Below, piece by piece: positions 15,710-23,401 of a DNA stretch of 23,401 nucleotides (its first letter is position 1; each line of letters begins with the position of its first letter). This DNA is from a virus. Below the pieces are notes generated by a model. That model made no database searches. It was given only the letters and a program-made list of their open reading frames with translations, and was not told where the DNA came from. Both the position numbers and the translations under genes were made by a program. The stretch lies in the IMG/VR virus record IMGVR_UViG_3300034374_008633, positions 1-23,401 of that record. One strand, 5' to 3'.

Positions 15710-16373
15710 GTTTGGGTCAATCACTGAGGAGCACAAGAACCAGCTCAGCAGCGAGCATCCGTTCATCTGGCTGTACGAGCTGGACACGCTCGAGGACCCC
15801 AAAGAGACGATCCGTCTCACGAACTACGACAAAGAGATCACTGCGGCTCACCCACTTTCTCAGACTGGAGAGGAGTTCACTTGGTATCCGGCTGCGATCG
15901 TACACTCTGGTGTGGAGCAGAACACCGAAGCGGATCTGCCGAGCCTCTCCGTTACCGTCGGCAACGCGAGCCTCGAGGTGGCGGAGTACGTCGAGCGCCT
16001 GGCCGGCATGGTGAGCTCGCCGGCAAGAATCTGGCTTGTGAGCTCACTTGAGCTCGAGGACCTCAGCAGCGGCGTTTCCCTTGATGGGGAGATCACCGGA
16101 TGCACGATGCGACCGGACTCGCTGACGTTCCTCTTCTCTTGCTACAACCCGTTTGTCAAAACCTTCCCGCCGTACCTGTTCTCGTCTAGCAGGTGCCGCT
16201 GGCTTTACGGATCAGTTGAATGTGGGGCGATCCCTGGTGAGGGATTTGTTCCGCAAGAGTGCCCCGGCTTCACGCTTGCCGCGTGCGAACAGGTGGGGGC
16301 GGCGGAGCTCCAGTCGGGTCTGCCCAAAAAGCACCCGCAACAGTTTGGCGGATTTCCGGGGATACCAGGATGA
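15699..16373 (+). CDS. Minor tail protein L-like, Fe-S cluster motif
   Basis: This encodes 224 residues. The ATG at 15699 overlaps the previous gene by 11 nt and has an excellent GGAGGAGG 6 nt upstream. In the C-terminal part, cysteines at 166, 175, 188 and 196 (CX8C, X12, CX7C) are followed by QQFGGFPGIP. Lambda gpL binds a 4Fe-4S cluster through four cysteines, the first two also separated by eight residues, and ends near an FGGF motif. The N-terminal half (FIWLYELDT, IRLTNYDKEI, FTWYPAAIVHSGV) matches the beta-rich L-type/DUF2163-like start. The protein acts at the tail tip before J is added. Confidence 0.85.
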   Translation: MAREFGSITEEHKNQLSSEHPFIWLYELDTLEDPKETIRLTNYDKEITAAHPLSQTGEEFTWYPAAIVHSGVEQNTEADLPSLSVTVGNASLEVAEYVERLAGMVSSPARIWLVSSLELEDLSSGVSLDGEITGCTMRPDSLTFLFSCYNPFVKTFPPYLFSSSRCRWLYGSVECGAIPGEGFVPQECPGFTLAACEQVGAAELQSGLPKKHPQQFGGFPGIPG

Positions 16374-16768
16374 TCGACATCAGCGATCTCGTCCGGTGCT
16401 CATACTCCATGGAGCCCAACCTGTCGACTACTCACAACTGCGCGAGTGCGGTCCGCGAGGTTCTTATACGGCTTGGCTATAAGGAGGCCGCCAACGGTTT
16501 CCCGGTTCTTCCGGATGCTGCCATCAGCCTGCTCTCACGGAGCATGGAAACCTTGCCGTGGTGCCGAATTGGAGATCAAGCATCGCTTGTACGCCAGGCT
16601 GGGGACATCGCGGTCACTCGAGACATCAAGACCGGTCACATGGGAGTGAGTGTGCTGTTCAAATCGAACGACACTCGGGTCCTTACGGCGCTTCCCGACC
16701 ATGGCGTGCGCATCATGCCGATACGCGCGTTGCCTAAAGTTCAATCTGTCTTCCGACCCCTAAGGTAG
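16370..16768 (+). CDS. Compact NlpC/P60- or CHAP-like tail peptidase (gpK-like)
   Basis: This encodes 132 residues from ATG 16370 (ATGA overlap). The pattern is that of a papain-fold cell-wall peptidase: a helix headed by the probable nucleophile Cys24 (THNCASAVREVL), then AGDIAVT at 77-83, then the probable catalytic His90 in GHMGVSVLF, and a closing strand (IMPIRALPKVQSVFRP). Lambda gpK occupies the same slot between L and I/J but carries an extra JAB-type domain, which is missing here. The likely role is local peptidoglycan cleavage at the tip during DNA entry, or processing during tip assembly. The third catalytic residue is not obvious. The longer in-frame extension to GTG 16259 is rejected. 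Confidence 0.68.
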   Translation: MIDISDLVRCSYSMEPNLSTTHNCASAVREVLIRLGYKEAANGFPVLPDAAISLLSRSMETLPWCRIGDQASLVRQAGDIAVTRDIKTGHMGVSVLFKSNDTRVLTALPDHGVRIMPIRALPKVQSVFRPLR

Positions 16769-16769
16769 T

Positions 16770-19700
16770 ATGCGCTGCACAGTCATCTCTATCAGCAACC
16801 CGCTGGACTTGTCCACGCGCGAAGTGTTCGAGGTGAACTCGGGCGCGACCGTGCGCAGCGTCATTGAGTCCAGGGGCTCCGGGTGTTGGCGGGCATTCCT
16901 TCATGGGCAGGAGCTGAAGGAGGACGAGCTCGACCTTGAGCTCAACAGCGGCGACGTTCTTGGCGTGGTGGACATGCCTCAGGGGCCTCTCCTGGCCGCC
17001 CTGCCGTACCTCATTATTGCGTTCGTCTCGGGCTACATCGCGTATCGACTTCTGACGCGAACAAAGCCCGACCCTCGGGGCGATCAGGGCTCGCCCACGT
17101 ATGCCTTCGGCGGAATCGGGAACAACCGGAATGAGGGCCTACCGATCCCGATCGTGTACGGCCGGCACCGCACAGGCGGCACGATGATTTCCGAGTCCGG
17201 ATCTCTATCCGGATCAAACAACATGACGGTAAACCAGCTCATCGCCGTCAGCGAAGGCCCGATCTATGGCATCGGAAGCCTCGAGTCCCAGCTCATCAAC
17301 AACACTCAGTCTTCCGGTAGCGTCTATGGGGAGAACATCCCCCTTGGCATCACGATTGACGAGTCCGAGGCGAGCAACTTAGCCGAGGCCCAGATTGACG
17401 TCCGTCCAGGGGGTAACGTCCAGCTCCCGATCCCTGGGTTCAACGTTATTTCTATCGAGACGCCTTACGCGATCAAGCTGAACAGCGAGGAGACCACGTC
17501 TTCCGACAACTCTGCGCTTATGTTCGGTGAGGGGGACTGGAACGACGCAGCCAAGTACGCGGACGTTGACGCCAAGTTCGATACCTACGCCACCACGTTC
17601 CGTCTGGACGATAAGGATTACGACTCATTCACCACGCGGATTGAGATGCCGGCCGGGCTTGTCCGTCTGGACAATAACGGCAACCACTTCAACTCGATCT
17701 TGCAGGTGGCCGTCCGCTACAGGAAGCTGGACTCCTCTGGGCTGCCCGTTCTGTCTGGAGGGCCCGGCGGGGACGGCTGGCTTTACGAGTCTTTCCCGCC
17801 GGTGCTCCAGGCCGCAACCAGGCAGAGGATCTTCCGTGAGTACAGCTTCGCGCTCAAGGATCCTTCGAGCTCGTCCGGAGGCATCAGCGTTGGCGCCAGC
17901 TTTTCGCCGGGTACAACCTCAACGAATGGCGAGCTGATAGCCAGCTTCCCGCCCTCCCAGAACTTTAGGGTCTTCTGGACTGAGGGCGACCTGCCAGTTC
18001 CGCAGTTCTGGGCGGAATCGCCTGGGTCGAACTGGCTGGGGTGGATGTTGTACTGCAACGATATCGGCCTAGACCCGATGAACTCCTTTGTTATTGGAGG
18101 GGTGTTCAAGGTCGACGTGGCCCGTCTATCCGACCCCCAGTTCCCGCGCGTTGCCGTGCTCGCGCGACTTGGGAACGGAGGCGATCAGGGCGCAGAGATA
18201 AGGGCCGTGTGCGATGCGGGGTCCACTGACCTAAGGATCGAGGCCAAAGTGGCCAACAGCTATACCGGGGATTTCTCGGTTGTTCTTTCGCACACGATAC
18301 CTGGTTACAGCGGCGAGTGGTTCAAGGCGGAGTTCAGATACCGCATGACCGACAAAAACGGATATCCGTATCCGGGATGGAATGGAGGGGTCAACTGGCA
18401 ATACCGCCCTATGGGGCATAGGCATAGCCTGTATGTGAACGGCAGCGAGCTCGATTATCGGCAGTACACCGCGCCCTACAATGAGTTCGACGACACTTAT
18501 GGTTTCTGGCCCATCGCCAGAAGACCTGAGGGTGCGGCGCGCGTGTTGTACGCAAAGACGCTCGATGCCGTGTACATTGACGAGCTCTACTACGGCGAGA
18601 CCGGGCTTGCCCTTGAGACTGAGTACAGTGGCACTACGGCTTACATCAACTCTACGACCTCGCCATTCCAGCCCTCAATAGAGGACACCGGAACTACATC
18701 TATCGTCAACAGGGCCGCCGACTTCCCTCACGCCGTTGCTTATCTGTTTGACGCGAACACAGGTAGCGGTCCCGTTTCGTACGCCAGCGGGCGCAGCTTG
18801 GGCGATTACGGCCAAGACATGCAGCTCCAGCAGGGCAACGGAACGATTGGGGTCGAGCCTGGCTACACATTCTCCGCTGGGTCCGGCGGATCTTTGACGC
18901 CAGGTCGCTATGAGGCGCAGATCGTCCGCGTCAACAAAGACTCCACCAACGACAAGTGCATTGACGACGCGAACCTAGCTGCGGTCATTGGCATTGAGAA
19001 CAAGGGCCTTGGCTATCCTGGCGTGGCCCTCATCGGCGCCAAGGTCCGGGCGACAGACCAGCTTAGGGACACGAAGCCTAACTTTACGGCGGTGGTCTGG
19101 GGGCGCTTGGTGCCCGTGCTTCTGGGTGAGGCACCCAACTACATCTACAGCAGTAACCCCGCGTGGATTGCCCTCGACATCCTTCTGGACAAGCGGGTCG
19201 GCCTCGGCCACCGCTACTCCGTGAAGAACATCGACCGGCAGTCGATCGCGGACTGGGCCACATACTGCGACGAGATCGTCTACGCCGGCAGCGCTCAGTT
19301 CAGCATGAACAACGCTGGATACGCAACGTCGACCGACTGGGACGACATCGCGTTTTACAACGACACCGCTACCGTAAGCGGCTTGGTCCGCGGATCGCTC
19401 GAGGTGTACATCAAGCAGGTGAGCTCCCAGGACGTTGCTCCGTACAGCGTGGGTAGCTACGTGCGGCTCCACGGATTCCCGGACCCGGACAACTACCCCA
19501 ACAGCGTCGACAACGACATCAACCAGGGCCCCGCCGGATCGAGCGTCGCTGGTGGATATGAGGTCAAGGAAGTCATAGAAGACCCCTCCAACAGCGAGCG
19601 GTGGAAGATCACGCTCTGGTGGGACCGCACTACCGAAGACGACCCCTGGCTCAGCGGATCGCTGCTTTCATCTCGATTGCCCTTGGACGGAGGCGATCAG

Positions 19701-21950
19701 GACGATCTGAATGGCGCCATTCTCGAGATTGGAGAGGCGCGGCACTCCTTCAACGCGGTGTTCGACAAGGAGTACAACGCCTGGGACGCCCTTGTGCAGG
19801 TGTGCTCTGTCGGCAGGGCAAAGCCGATCATGACCGGCAACACGGTGCGCTTTGCTATCGACCGCGCGCGAGACCCGATCGGTATGATCGGCATGGCGTC
19901 AATAAAGGCAAACTCCTTCGAGATGTCGTACGCCGGGCCGAAGTCGAGGCCAAACAGCTATGAGATGGTGATCTTCCCCGAGGACGCCAACTGGGAGCGC
20001 GCTACGGAGATCATCAACGATCCCGAGCTCGCGGACCCGACTCAGTTCGACCAGTTCCGCAGGGAGTCTGTTCAGCTTGTCGGCGTCACCTCTAGGGGGC
20101 AGGCCAGGCGTGAGGGCATCTTCCGCATCAAGTCCAACAAGCTGCGCCTGCGCACGGGAAGGATGATCTGCGGGCCCGAGGCTATGGGCTTCGAGCCTGG
20201 CGACGTGGTGTACATCTCACACGACATCATGCTCCGTGGAGTTAGTGGCCGAATCCTGAGCATCAACTCCCCGTCTTCTGCCAGGCAGCAGTTTGAGATC
20301 GACCGCGACGTGACGATCGAGAGCGGCAAGACCTACCTGGTCTACGTCCGTGACCCAGCTACCGGGATCATCGAGAACTCTCAGATATCTACGATCGACG
20401 CCACCCCCATCGCGCCGGGGGACTACAGCGCCGGCGCGACCATCCGCCTAACGGACGCACTTAGCTTCGATGTCCAGCCCGGAATCACCACCTGGTCGCT
20501 CGCCGCGTCCGGGGAGGAGATGCAGGTGGAGATCACGTCCATCAAGATGGGCGAGAACCTCGAGCATGAGATCGAGTGGCTGGAGTACAGGAGTGAGGTC
20601 TACGATGACGGCATCACTGAGGTCTTGCCTGAGGTAAACGCACTCGACGGTGCGGGCAGCGGCACGCAGGGCGGCCTTGGGGGGTCGGTCCTAGCAGCTA
20701 CTGAGGTTTCCGTACTCGAGACCAACCAGCGGAATTCCGGCGAGTCTTTCATCCCGTCCTTCGAGGTGAGCTGGAAGTTCAATGCCGACCAGGGGCGGTG
20801 GATAAAAGGATGGCGTGTCCTGCAACGATCCTCGACGCCCGAATATGCCGGGCAGGTCGGGCTCGAGGACCGTTACTCAGATTGGAAGGTCGTGGCCCAG
20901 GGCCAGGGTGTCGGGACGCACGCAACGATACCTGCGGACAACTGCATACCCGGACGGGACGTGGAGTTCCGTGTGTACCTGTACGGTGACCGCCCGAGCA
21001 CGCCCCCTGACTACTGCCGTGGCGCGCGAGTCAAATACCGTGGGGTTGGCCCCACGCCGGCGGCTCCCACGTCGGCGGCTATGCGGTTCAACGAGGAAAG
21101 GGCTCTGTACTACGCCAGGCAGAGCGACGATCACTACCGGGAGCAGATTGAATGGCGCCGCGGCGGATGGATTCTGGGAGATCCGATTGGTCGCCTGACT
21201 CCTGGGGACCCGGCTCTAGGCCCGACCGACAACTGGGCCGGCGCCGTCACGGGAGACACCAACCTGTACGCCTCCACGGTCACCTCGATGGGCCAGTACA
21301 GTGCCCCTATGCTGGTGCAGCAGGCCCCGAGCCCCCGGCTTGACGAGATAGCCTTTGACGCGACTTGGCAGTCCCAGGCGTGGGAGGACTACGAGGACGG
21401 GTGGAAAACGGACGGCCTGCCGCCGGCCTACGATCCGCAGCTCAGCGGGCTCCAGCGCCACGCTGACGGATACCTCGAGTTCACGGGAACGGGGCTCACT
21501 GGGACATATATGACCGCCAATGAGCTGATCCCCGCCCCCAGGGCCGAGCAGATGATTCGCCCAGTGCGGGTGTTCCTCCAGACTTACTGGGAAGCGGAGC
21601 AGGTCCACCCCGGAACCTGGCTCTGGGCCGAGGAGCTCGAGTGGAGGAGCACCTCGGCTGAGCAGTGGACCTGGGAGGGCCCCCTGAGCAACGGGATTTA
21701 CACAGACAATAACTGCGTGGTCGAGTGCGAGGCCAGGTTCTCAGAAGACGGCGTGACGTGGGGGGACTGGCTGCCATTCACGCCGGGACTTTACGCTCTG
21801 ACTGCTGTACAATTCAGGCTGAAAGCGACCCGATCCAACGCCAGCTTCAACGTCAAAATCCACAAGTTCCACACCGTTATCAGCCAGCGGTTCCGGACGA
21901 TCACCGACCGCGACAGAATGACCGCATTCGTTGAGAGGGATATTCTCTGA
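16770..21950 (+). CDS. Tail tip hub / host specificity protein (I-J fusion, lambda gpJ-like)
   Basis: This encodes 1726 residues. The ATG is one base after the previous TAG, with AAGG upstream. Residues 1-70 look like a beta-grasp (ubiquitin-like) domain as in lambda gpI (CWRAFLHGQELKEDE, LNSGDVLGVVD), and 73-95 form one hydrophobic membrane-like segment. J-type sequence begins at SPTYAFGGIGNN and PIPIVYGRHRTGG. About residues 360-705 form an insertion with a LamG/concanavalin-like core (WFKAEFRYR, HSLYVNGSEL, DAVYIDELYYG). J-type sequence resumes at PGRYEAQIVRVNKDST and runs through AWDALVQVCSVGRAKPIM. Fibronectin-like segments and a Trp-rich beta domain (VTWGDWLPFTPG) form the end. J proteins bind the host receptor. 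Confidence 0.85.
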   Translation: MRCTVISISNPLDLSTREVFEVNSGATVRSVIESRGSGCWRAFLHGQELKEDELDLELNSGDVLGVVDMPQGPLLAALPYLIIAFVSGYIAYRLLTRTKPDPRGDQGSPTYAFGGIGNNRNEGLPIPIVYGRHRTGGTMISESGSLSGSNNMTVNQLIAVSEGPIYGIGSLESQLINNTQSSGSVYGENIPLGITIDESEASNLAEAQIDVRPGGNVQLPIPGFNVISIETPYAIKLNSEETTSSDNSALMFGEGDWNDAAKYADVDAKFDTYATTFRLDDKDYDSFTTRIEMPAGLVRLDNNGNHFNSILQVAVRYRKLDSSGLPVLSGGPGGDGWLYESFPPVLQAATRQRIFREYSFALKDPSSSSGGISVGASFSPGTTSTNGELIASFPPSQNFRVFWTEGDLPVPQFWAESPGSNWLGWMLYCNDIGLDPMNSFVIGGVFKVDVARLSDPQFPRVAVLARLGNGGDQGAEIRAVCDAGSTDLRIEAKVANSYTGDFSVVLSHTIPGYSGEWFKAEFRYRMTDKNGYPYPGWNGGVNWQYRPMGHRHSLYVNGSELDYRQYTAPYNEFDDTYGFWPIARRPEGAARVLYAKTLDAVYIDELYYGETGLALETEYSGTTAYINSTTSPFQPSIEDTGTTSIVNRAADFPHAVAYLFDANTGSGPVSYASGRSLGDYGQDMQLQQGNGTIGVEPGYTFSAGSGGSLTPGRYEAQIVRVNKDSTNDKCIDDANLAAVIGIENKGLGYPGVALIGAKVRATDQLRDTKPNFTAVVWGRLVPVLLGEAPNYIYSSNPAWIALDILLDKRVGLGHRYSVKNIDRQSIADWATYCDEIVYAGSAQFSMNNAGYATSTDWDDIAFYNDTATVSGLVRGSLEVYIKQVSSQDVAPYSVGSYVRLHGFPDPDNYPNSVDNDINQGPAGSSVAGGYEVKEVIEDPSNSERWKITLWWDRTTEDDPWLSGSLLSSRLPLDGGDQDDLNGAILEIGEARHSFNAVFDKEYNAWDALVQVCSVGRAKPIMTGNTVRFAIDRARDPIGMIGMASIKANSFEMSYAGPKSRPNSYEMVIFPEDANWERATEIINDPELADPTQFDQFRRESVQLVGVTSRGQARREGIFRIKSNKLRLRTGRMICGPEAMGFEPGDVVYISHDIMLRGVSGRILSINSPSSARQQFEIDRDVTIESGKTYLVYVRDPATGIIENSQISTIDATPIAPGDYSAGATIRLTDALSFDVQPGITTWSLAASGEEMQVEITSIKMGENLEHEIEWLEYRSEVYDDGITEVLPEVNALDGAGSGTQGGLGGSVLAATEVSVLETNQRNSGESFIPSFEVSWKFNADQGRWIKGWRVLQRSSTPEYAGQVGLEDRYSDWKVVAQGQGVGTHATIPADNCIPGRDVEFRVYLYGDRPSTPPDYCRGARVKYRGVGPTPAAPTSAAMRFNEERALYYARQSDDHYREQIEWRRGGWILGDPIGRLTPGDPALGPTDNWAGAVTGDTNLYASTVTSMGQYSAPMLVQQAPSPRLDEIAFDATWQSQAWEDYEDGWKTDGLPPAYDPQLSGLQRHADGYLEFTGTGLTGTYMTANELIPAPRAEQMIRPVRVFLQTYWEAEQVHPGTWLWAEELEWRSTSAEQWTWEGPLSNGIYTDNNCVVECEARFSEDGVTWGDWLPFTPGLYALTAVQFRLKATRSNASFNVKIHKFHTVISQRFRTITDRDRMTAFVERDIL

Positions 21951-22363
21951 TGGCAAACCTAGAAGTTAGGACCGATGTCCTCTCGGAGTCGACTAACGGC
22001 CGTCCAATCCACATCAACGAGGATTACACGACCGTCACTGACGTTACGCATATCCACACGATCACTCAGGCGAACGTGCTGGACTCGGTGTACGTAGAGG
22101 TGTTCAACTCCTACTCGTCGAACATCAACGTGAAGCTGATTCTTAGTCCGGCGAACACGTCGAACTCGACTAACGTGGACGATGCCACGGTGGAAGTTAC
22201 GGTTCCCCGTTACGGGTCGGCCTGGCTGCTCCAAGGCCAGAGGTTCCGCAGGACTTCGGGTACGGCGTACACCATCGCCGCGTACGTGGACACCGCCTAC
22301 GTTGGCTATCTCCACGTGACGGGCTGGTACTCCAGGATCTATCAGCCCCCGGTGACGGCATGA
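21950..22363 (+). CDS. Putative tail tip / fibre accessory protein
   Basis: This encodes 137 residues and begins in a TGATG overlap with the J-like gene. It looks all-beta: THIHTITQ, DSVYVEVFNSY, NINVKLILSP, ATVEVTVPRYG, YTIAAYVDTAYVGYLHVTGWYS. It has no signal peptide, membrane segment or cysteine. I do not recognise the family. Its coupling to the J-like gene and its position ahead of a C1q-like protein suggest a small beta-sandwich subunit that decorates the tip or attaches a side fibre. Confidence 0.6.
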   Translation: MANLEVRTDVLSESTNGRPIHINEDYTTVTDVTHIHTITQANVLDSVYVEVFNSYSSNINVKLILSPANTSNSTNVDDATVEVTVPRYGSAWLLQGQRFRRTSGTAYTIAAYVDTAYVGYLHVTGWYSRIYQPPVTA

Positions 22364-22914
22364 GGGGTATCAGGAGGGGTAACGGTTATCCGCCCGGAGA
22401 GCTGGGCAGGATCCGTGTCGACGAGTTGGACACGACTGGGTTTGACCTGACGAAGCCGTCGTCCGGCCTGTACCTCACGACGACGCTGTCCCAGAACATC
22501 AACGCTGCTGCGACGAACAATCTGATCCAGTGGGACACGCAGGCGACGACCTGGGGCGCAGACCTTGAGCACAGCACCTCGAGGAGCTCGCAGAACATCA
22601 CGATCCTGACGGCCGGGATCTACGAGATATCTGCCAGCCTGGCTTTCAACGCCCAGTCTTCTACCTCACAGGACTACAACGGCATCGCCAGGCTGCGGCT
22701 GAACAACTCCACGGACTTCGGCCCCCAGGCCAAGTGCGGGTACATCAGCGATGTGACTGGTCACGATGAGTCCTCACTGCACATCCAGACGTTCCCGTAC
22801 AGCTTCAGCGCGAGCGACTACATCAGCCTGAAGGTGGACCGGGAGAGCTCTGTGACGACCGCAATCAACCTCAACCCCGGCTGCTCAGCGCTCTACATCC
22901 GGAGGATCCAGTAA
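22360..22914 (+). CDS. C1q/TNF-like jelly-roll fibre protein
   Basis: This encodes 184 residues and starts in an ATGA overlap without its own ribosome site, so it probably depends on coupling. Residues from about 37 fit a C1q/TNF-type jelly roll: SGLYLTTTLSQNI, then SQNITILTAGIYEISASLAF (the AGxYxxSAxxxF strand is the hallmark), then IARLRLNN, FSASDYISLKV and a final SALYIRRIQ. Such domains form trimeric knobs at the tips of phage fibres and often bind glycans. The N-terminal 35 residues, basic and Gly-rich (MRGIRRGNGYPPGELGRIRV), may anchor it to the tip. Confidence 0.62.
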   Translation: MRGIRRGNGYPPGELGRIRVDELDTTGFDLTKPSSGLYLTTTLSQNINAAATNNLIQWDTQATTWGADLEHSTSRSSQNITILTAGIYEISASLAFNAQSSTSQDYNGIARLRLNNSTDFGPQAKCGYISDVTGHDESSLHIQTFPYSFSASDYISLKVDRESSVTTAINLNPGCSALYIRRIQ

Positions 22915-23401
22915 TGCCCAACCACCCCGGACACCCGGCACTTGCGAGCTCTCAGGAGCTGATAACAGGCCCTGGCCGCATTAGCAGCGCCCTGGACGCG
23001 ATCTCCGTCCAGACGGTGACCTCGTCGGGTTACATTCGCCCTCGAGATGGGCGCTACATAATCGTGCAGCCCTCGGAGAGTATCACGCTGACTCTCCCGG
23101 ACCCGGACTCGGACCCGGCGTTCCAGAACATCCGCATTGTGCTGAAGCGGACGACCGGCGGCCTGAGCACCGTGACGGTGGTTGCCGGCGGGACGTCGAC
23201 GATTGACGGGGCTTCCTCGTTTACGCTGGACGCCCAGTACGACTGCGAGGTCCTGTTCAGCAGCTCCACAACGGGCCAGTGGCACCGAATGCGGAAGGCT
23301 CCGAACCTGCTGGCTCCGGACTACCTGGACTTCGGAGACTGGATCGTCGGGACGGACGACTCGAACCCGGCTCCGACGGCGACGAGCGATCAGTATGTCG
23401 C
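22914..23401 (+). CDS. Tail fibre-like protein, 5' part (runs off window)
   Basis: This starts at ATG 22914 in a TAATG overlap and stays open to the last base, giving at least 162 codons. It begins MPNHPGHPALASSQEL, a short flexible lead. A beta-sandwich module then follows the pattern common in phage fibres and spikes: GYIRPRDGRYIIVQPSESIT, TLTLPDPDSD, IRIVLKRTTGG, STVTVVAGGTSTIDG, SSFTLDAQYDCEVLFSS, GQWHRM. The final residues turn toward FGDWIVGTDDSNPAP, which may begin a second domain. The rest, including any receptor-binding tip, lies outside the window. Confidence 0.7.
   Translation, partial: MPNHPGHPALASSQELITGPGRISSALDAISVQTVTSSGYIRPRDGRYIIVQPSESITLTLPDPDSDPAFQNIRIVLKRTTGGLSTVTVVAGGTSTIDGASSFTLDAQYDCEVLFSSSTTGQWHRMRKAPNLLAPDYLDFGDWIVGTDDSNPAPTATSDQYV

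Noticed and set aside
16259-16369. GTG start at 16259 for the K-like peptidase
   Set aside because: The extra 37 residues are a shadow of the Cys-rich C-terminus of the L-like gene, and the peptidase motif starts after ATG 16370.

Overview
The window is one continuous, plus-strand block of late structural genes from a tailed double-stranded DNA phage (Caudoviricetes) with a long flexible tail (siphovirus type). It could equally be a prophage, because no integrase, terminase or lysis gene falls inside it. The DNA is GC-rich. The order tape measure, M-like, L-like, K-like, then fused I/J-like follows the lambda tail-tip order, which points to a Gram-negative host. The genus cannot be read from the sequence.

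Layout. (1) 1-3295, head completion and neck: the tail end of an upstream gene, a beta-rich head-associated protein with Trp repeats, two small acidic-tailed proteins, a gp6-like head-tail connector, a gpZ-like neck or tail completion protein, a small protein resembling a tail-tip domain, and a tail terminator. (2) 3307-6577, tail tube: two tandem paralogous tube proteins separated by a 46-nt gap that holds a perfect 9-bp hairpin with a UACG loop. (3) 6602-7470, tail assembly chaperones: a G-like ORF overlapping a T-like, cysteine-rich ORF in the -1 frame, with a convincing slippery site, an upstream SD-like element and a stem 6 nt downstream. (4) 7470-13331: a 1953-residue tape measure protein. 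(5) 13331-21950, tail tip: an M-like domain fused to a large N-terminal region, an L-like protein with a four-cysteine Fe-S motif, a compact papain-fold peptidase, and a 1726-residue protein that fuses an I-like beta-grasp domain and a membrane segment to a J-like receptor-binding hub. (6) 21950 to the window end: three beta-rich fibre or tip accessory proteins, the last cut by the window end.

Almost every junction is an ATGA, TGATG, TAATG, TAGTG, GTGA or TTGA overlap, so translation is probably coupled along the whole transcript. There is no gene-free stretch over 46 nt and no recognisable promoter, tRNA, CRISPR array or insertion sequence. The most notable points are the G/GT frameshift cassette followed by a 17-bp intragenic hairpin, the duplicated tube gene with its hairpin, the Cys-rich T extension, a tail-tip-like domain encoded among the neck genes, and a charge-switching alternative frame at the end of the 914-1141 gene.
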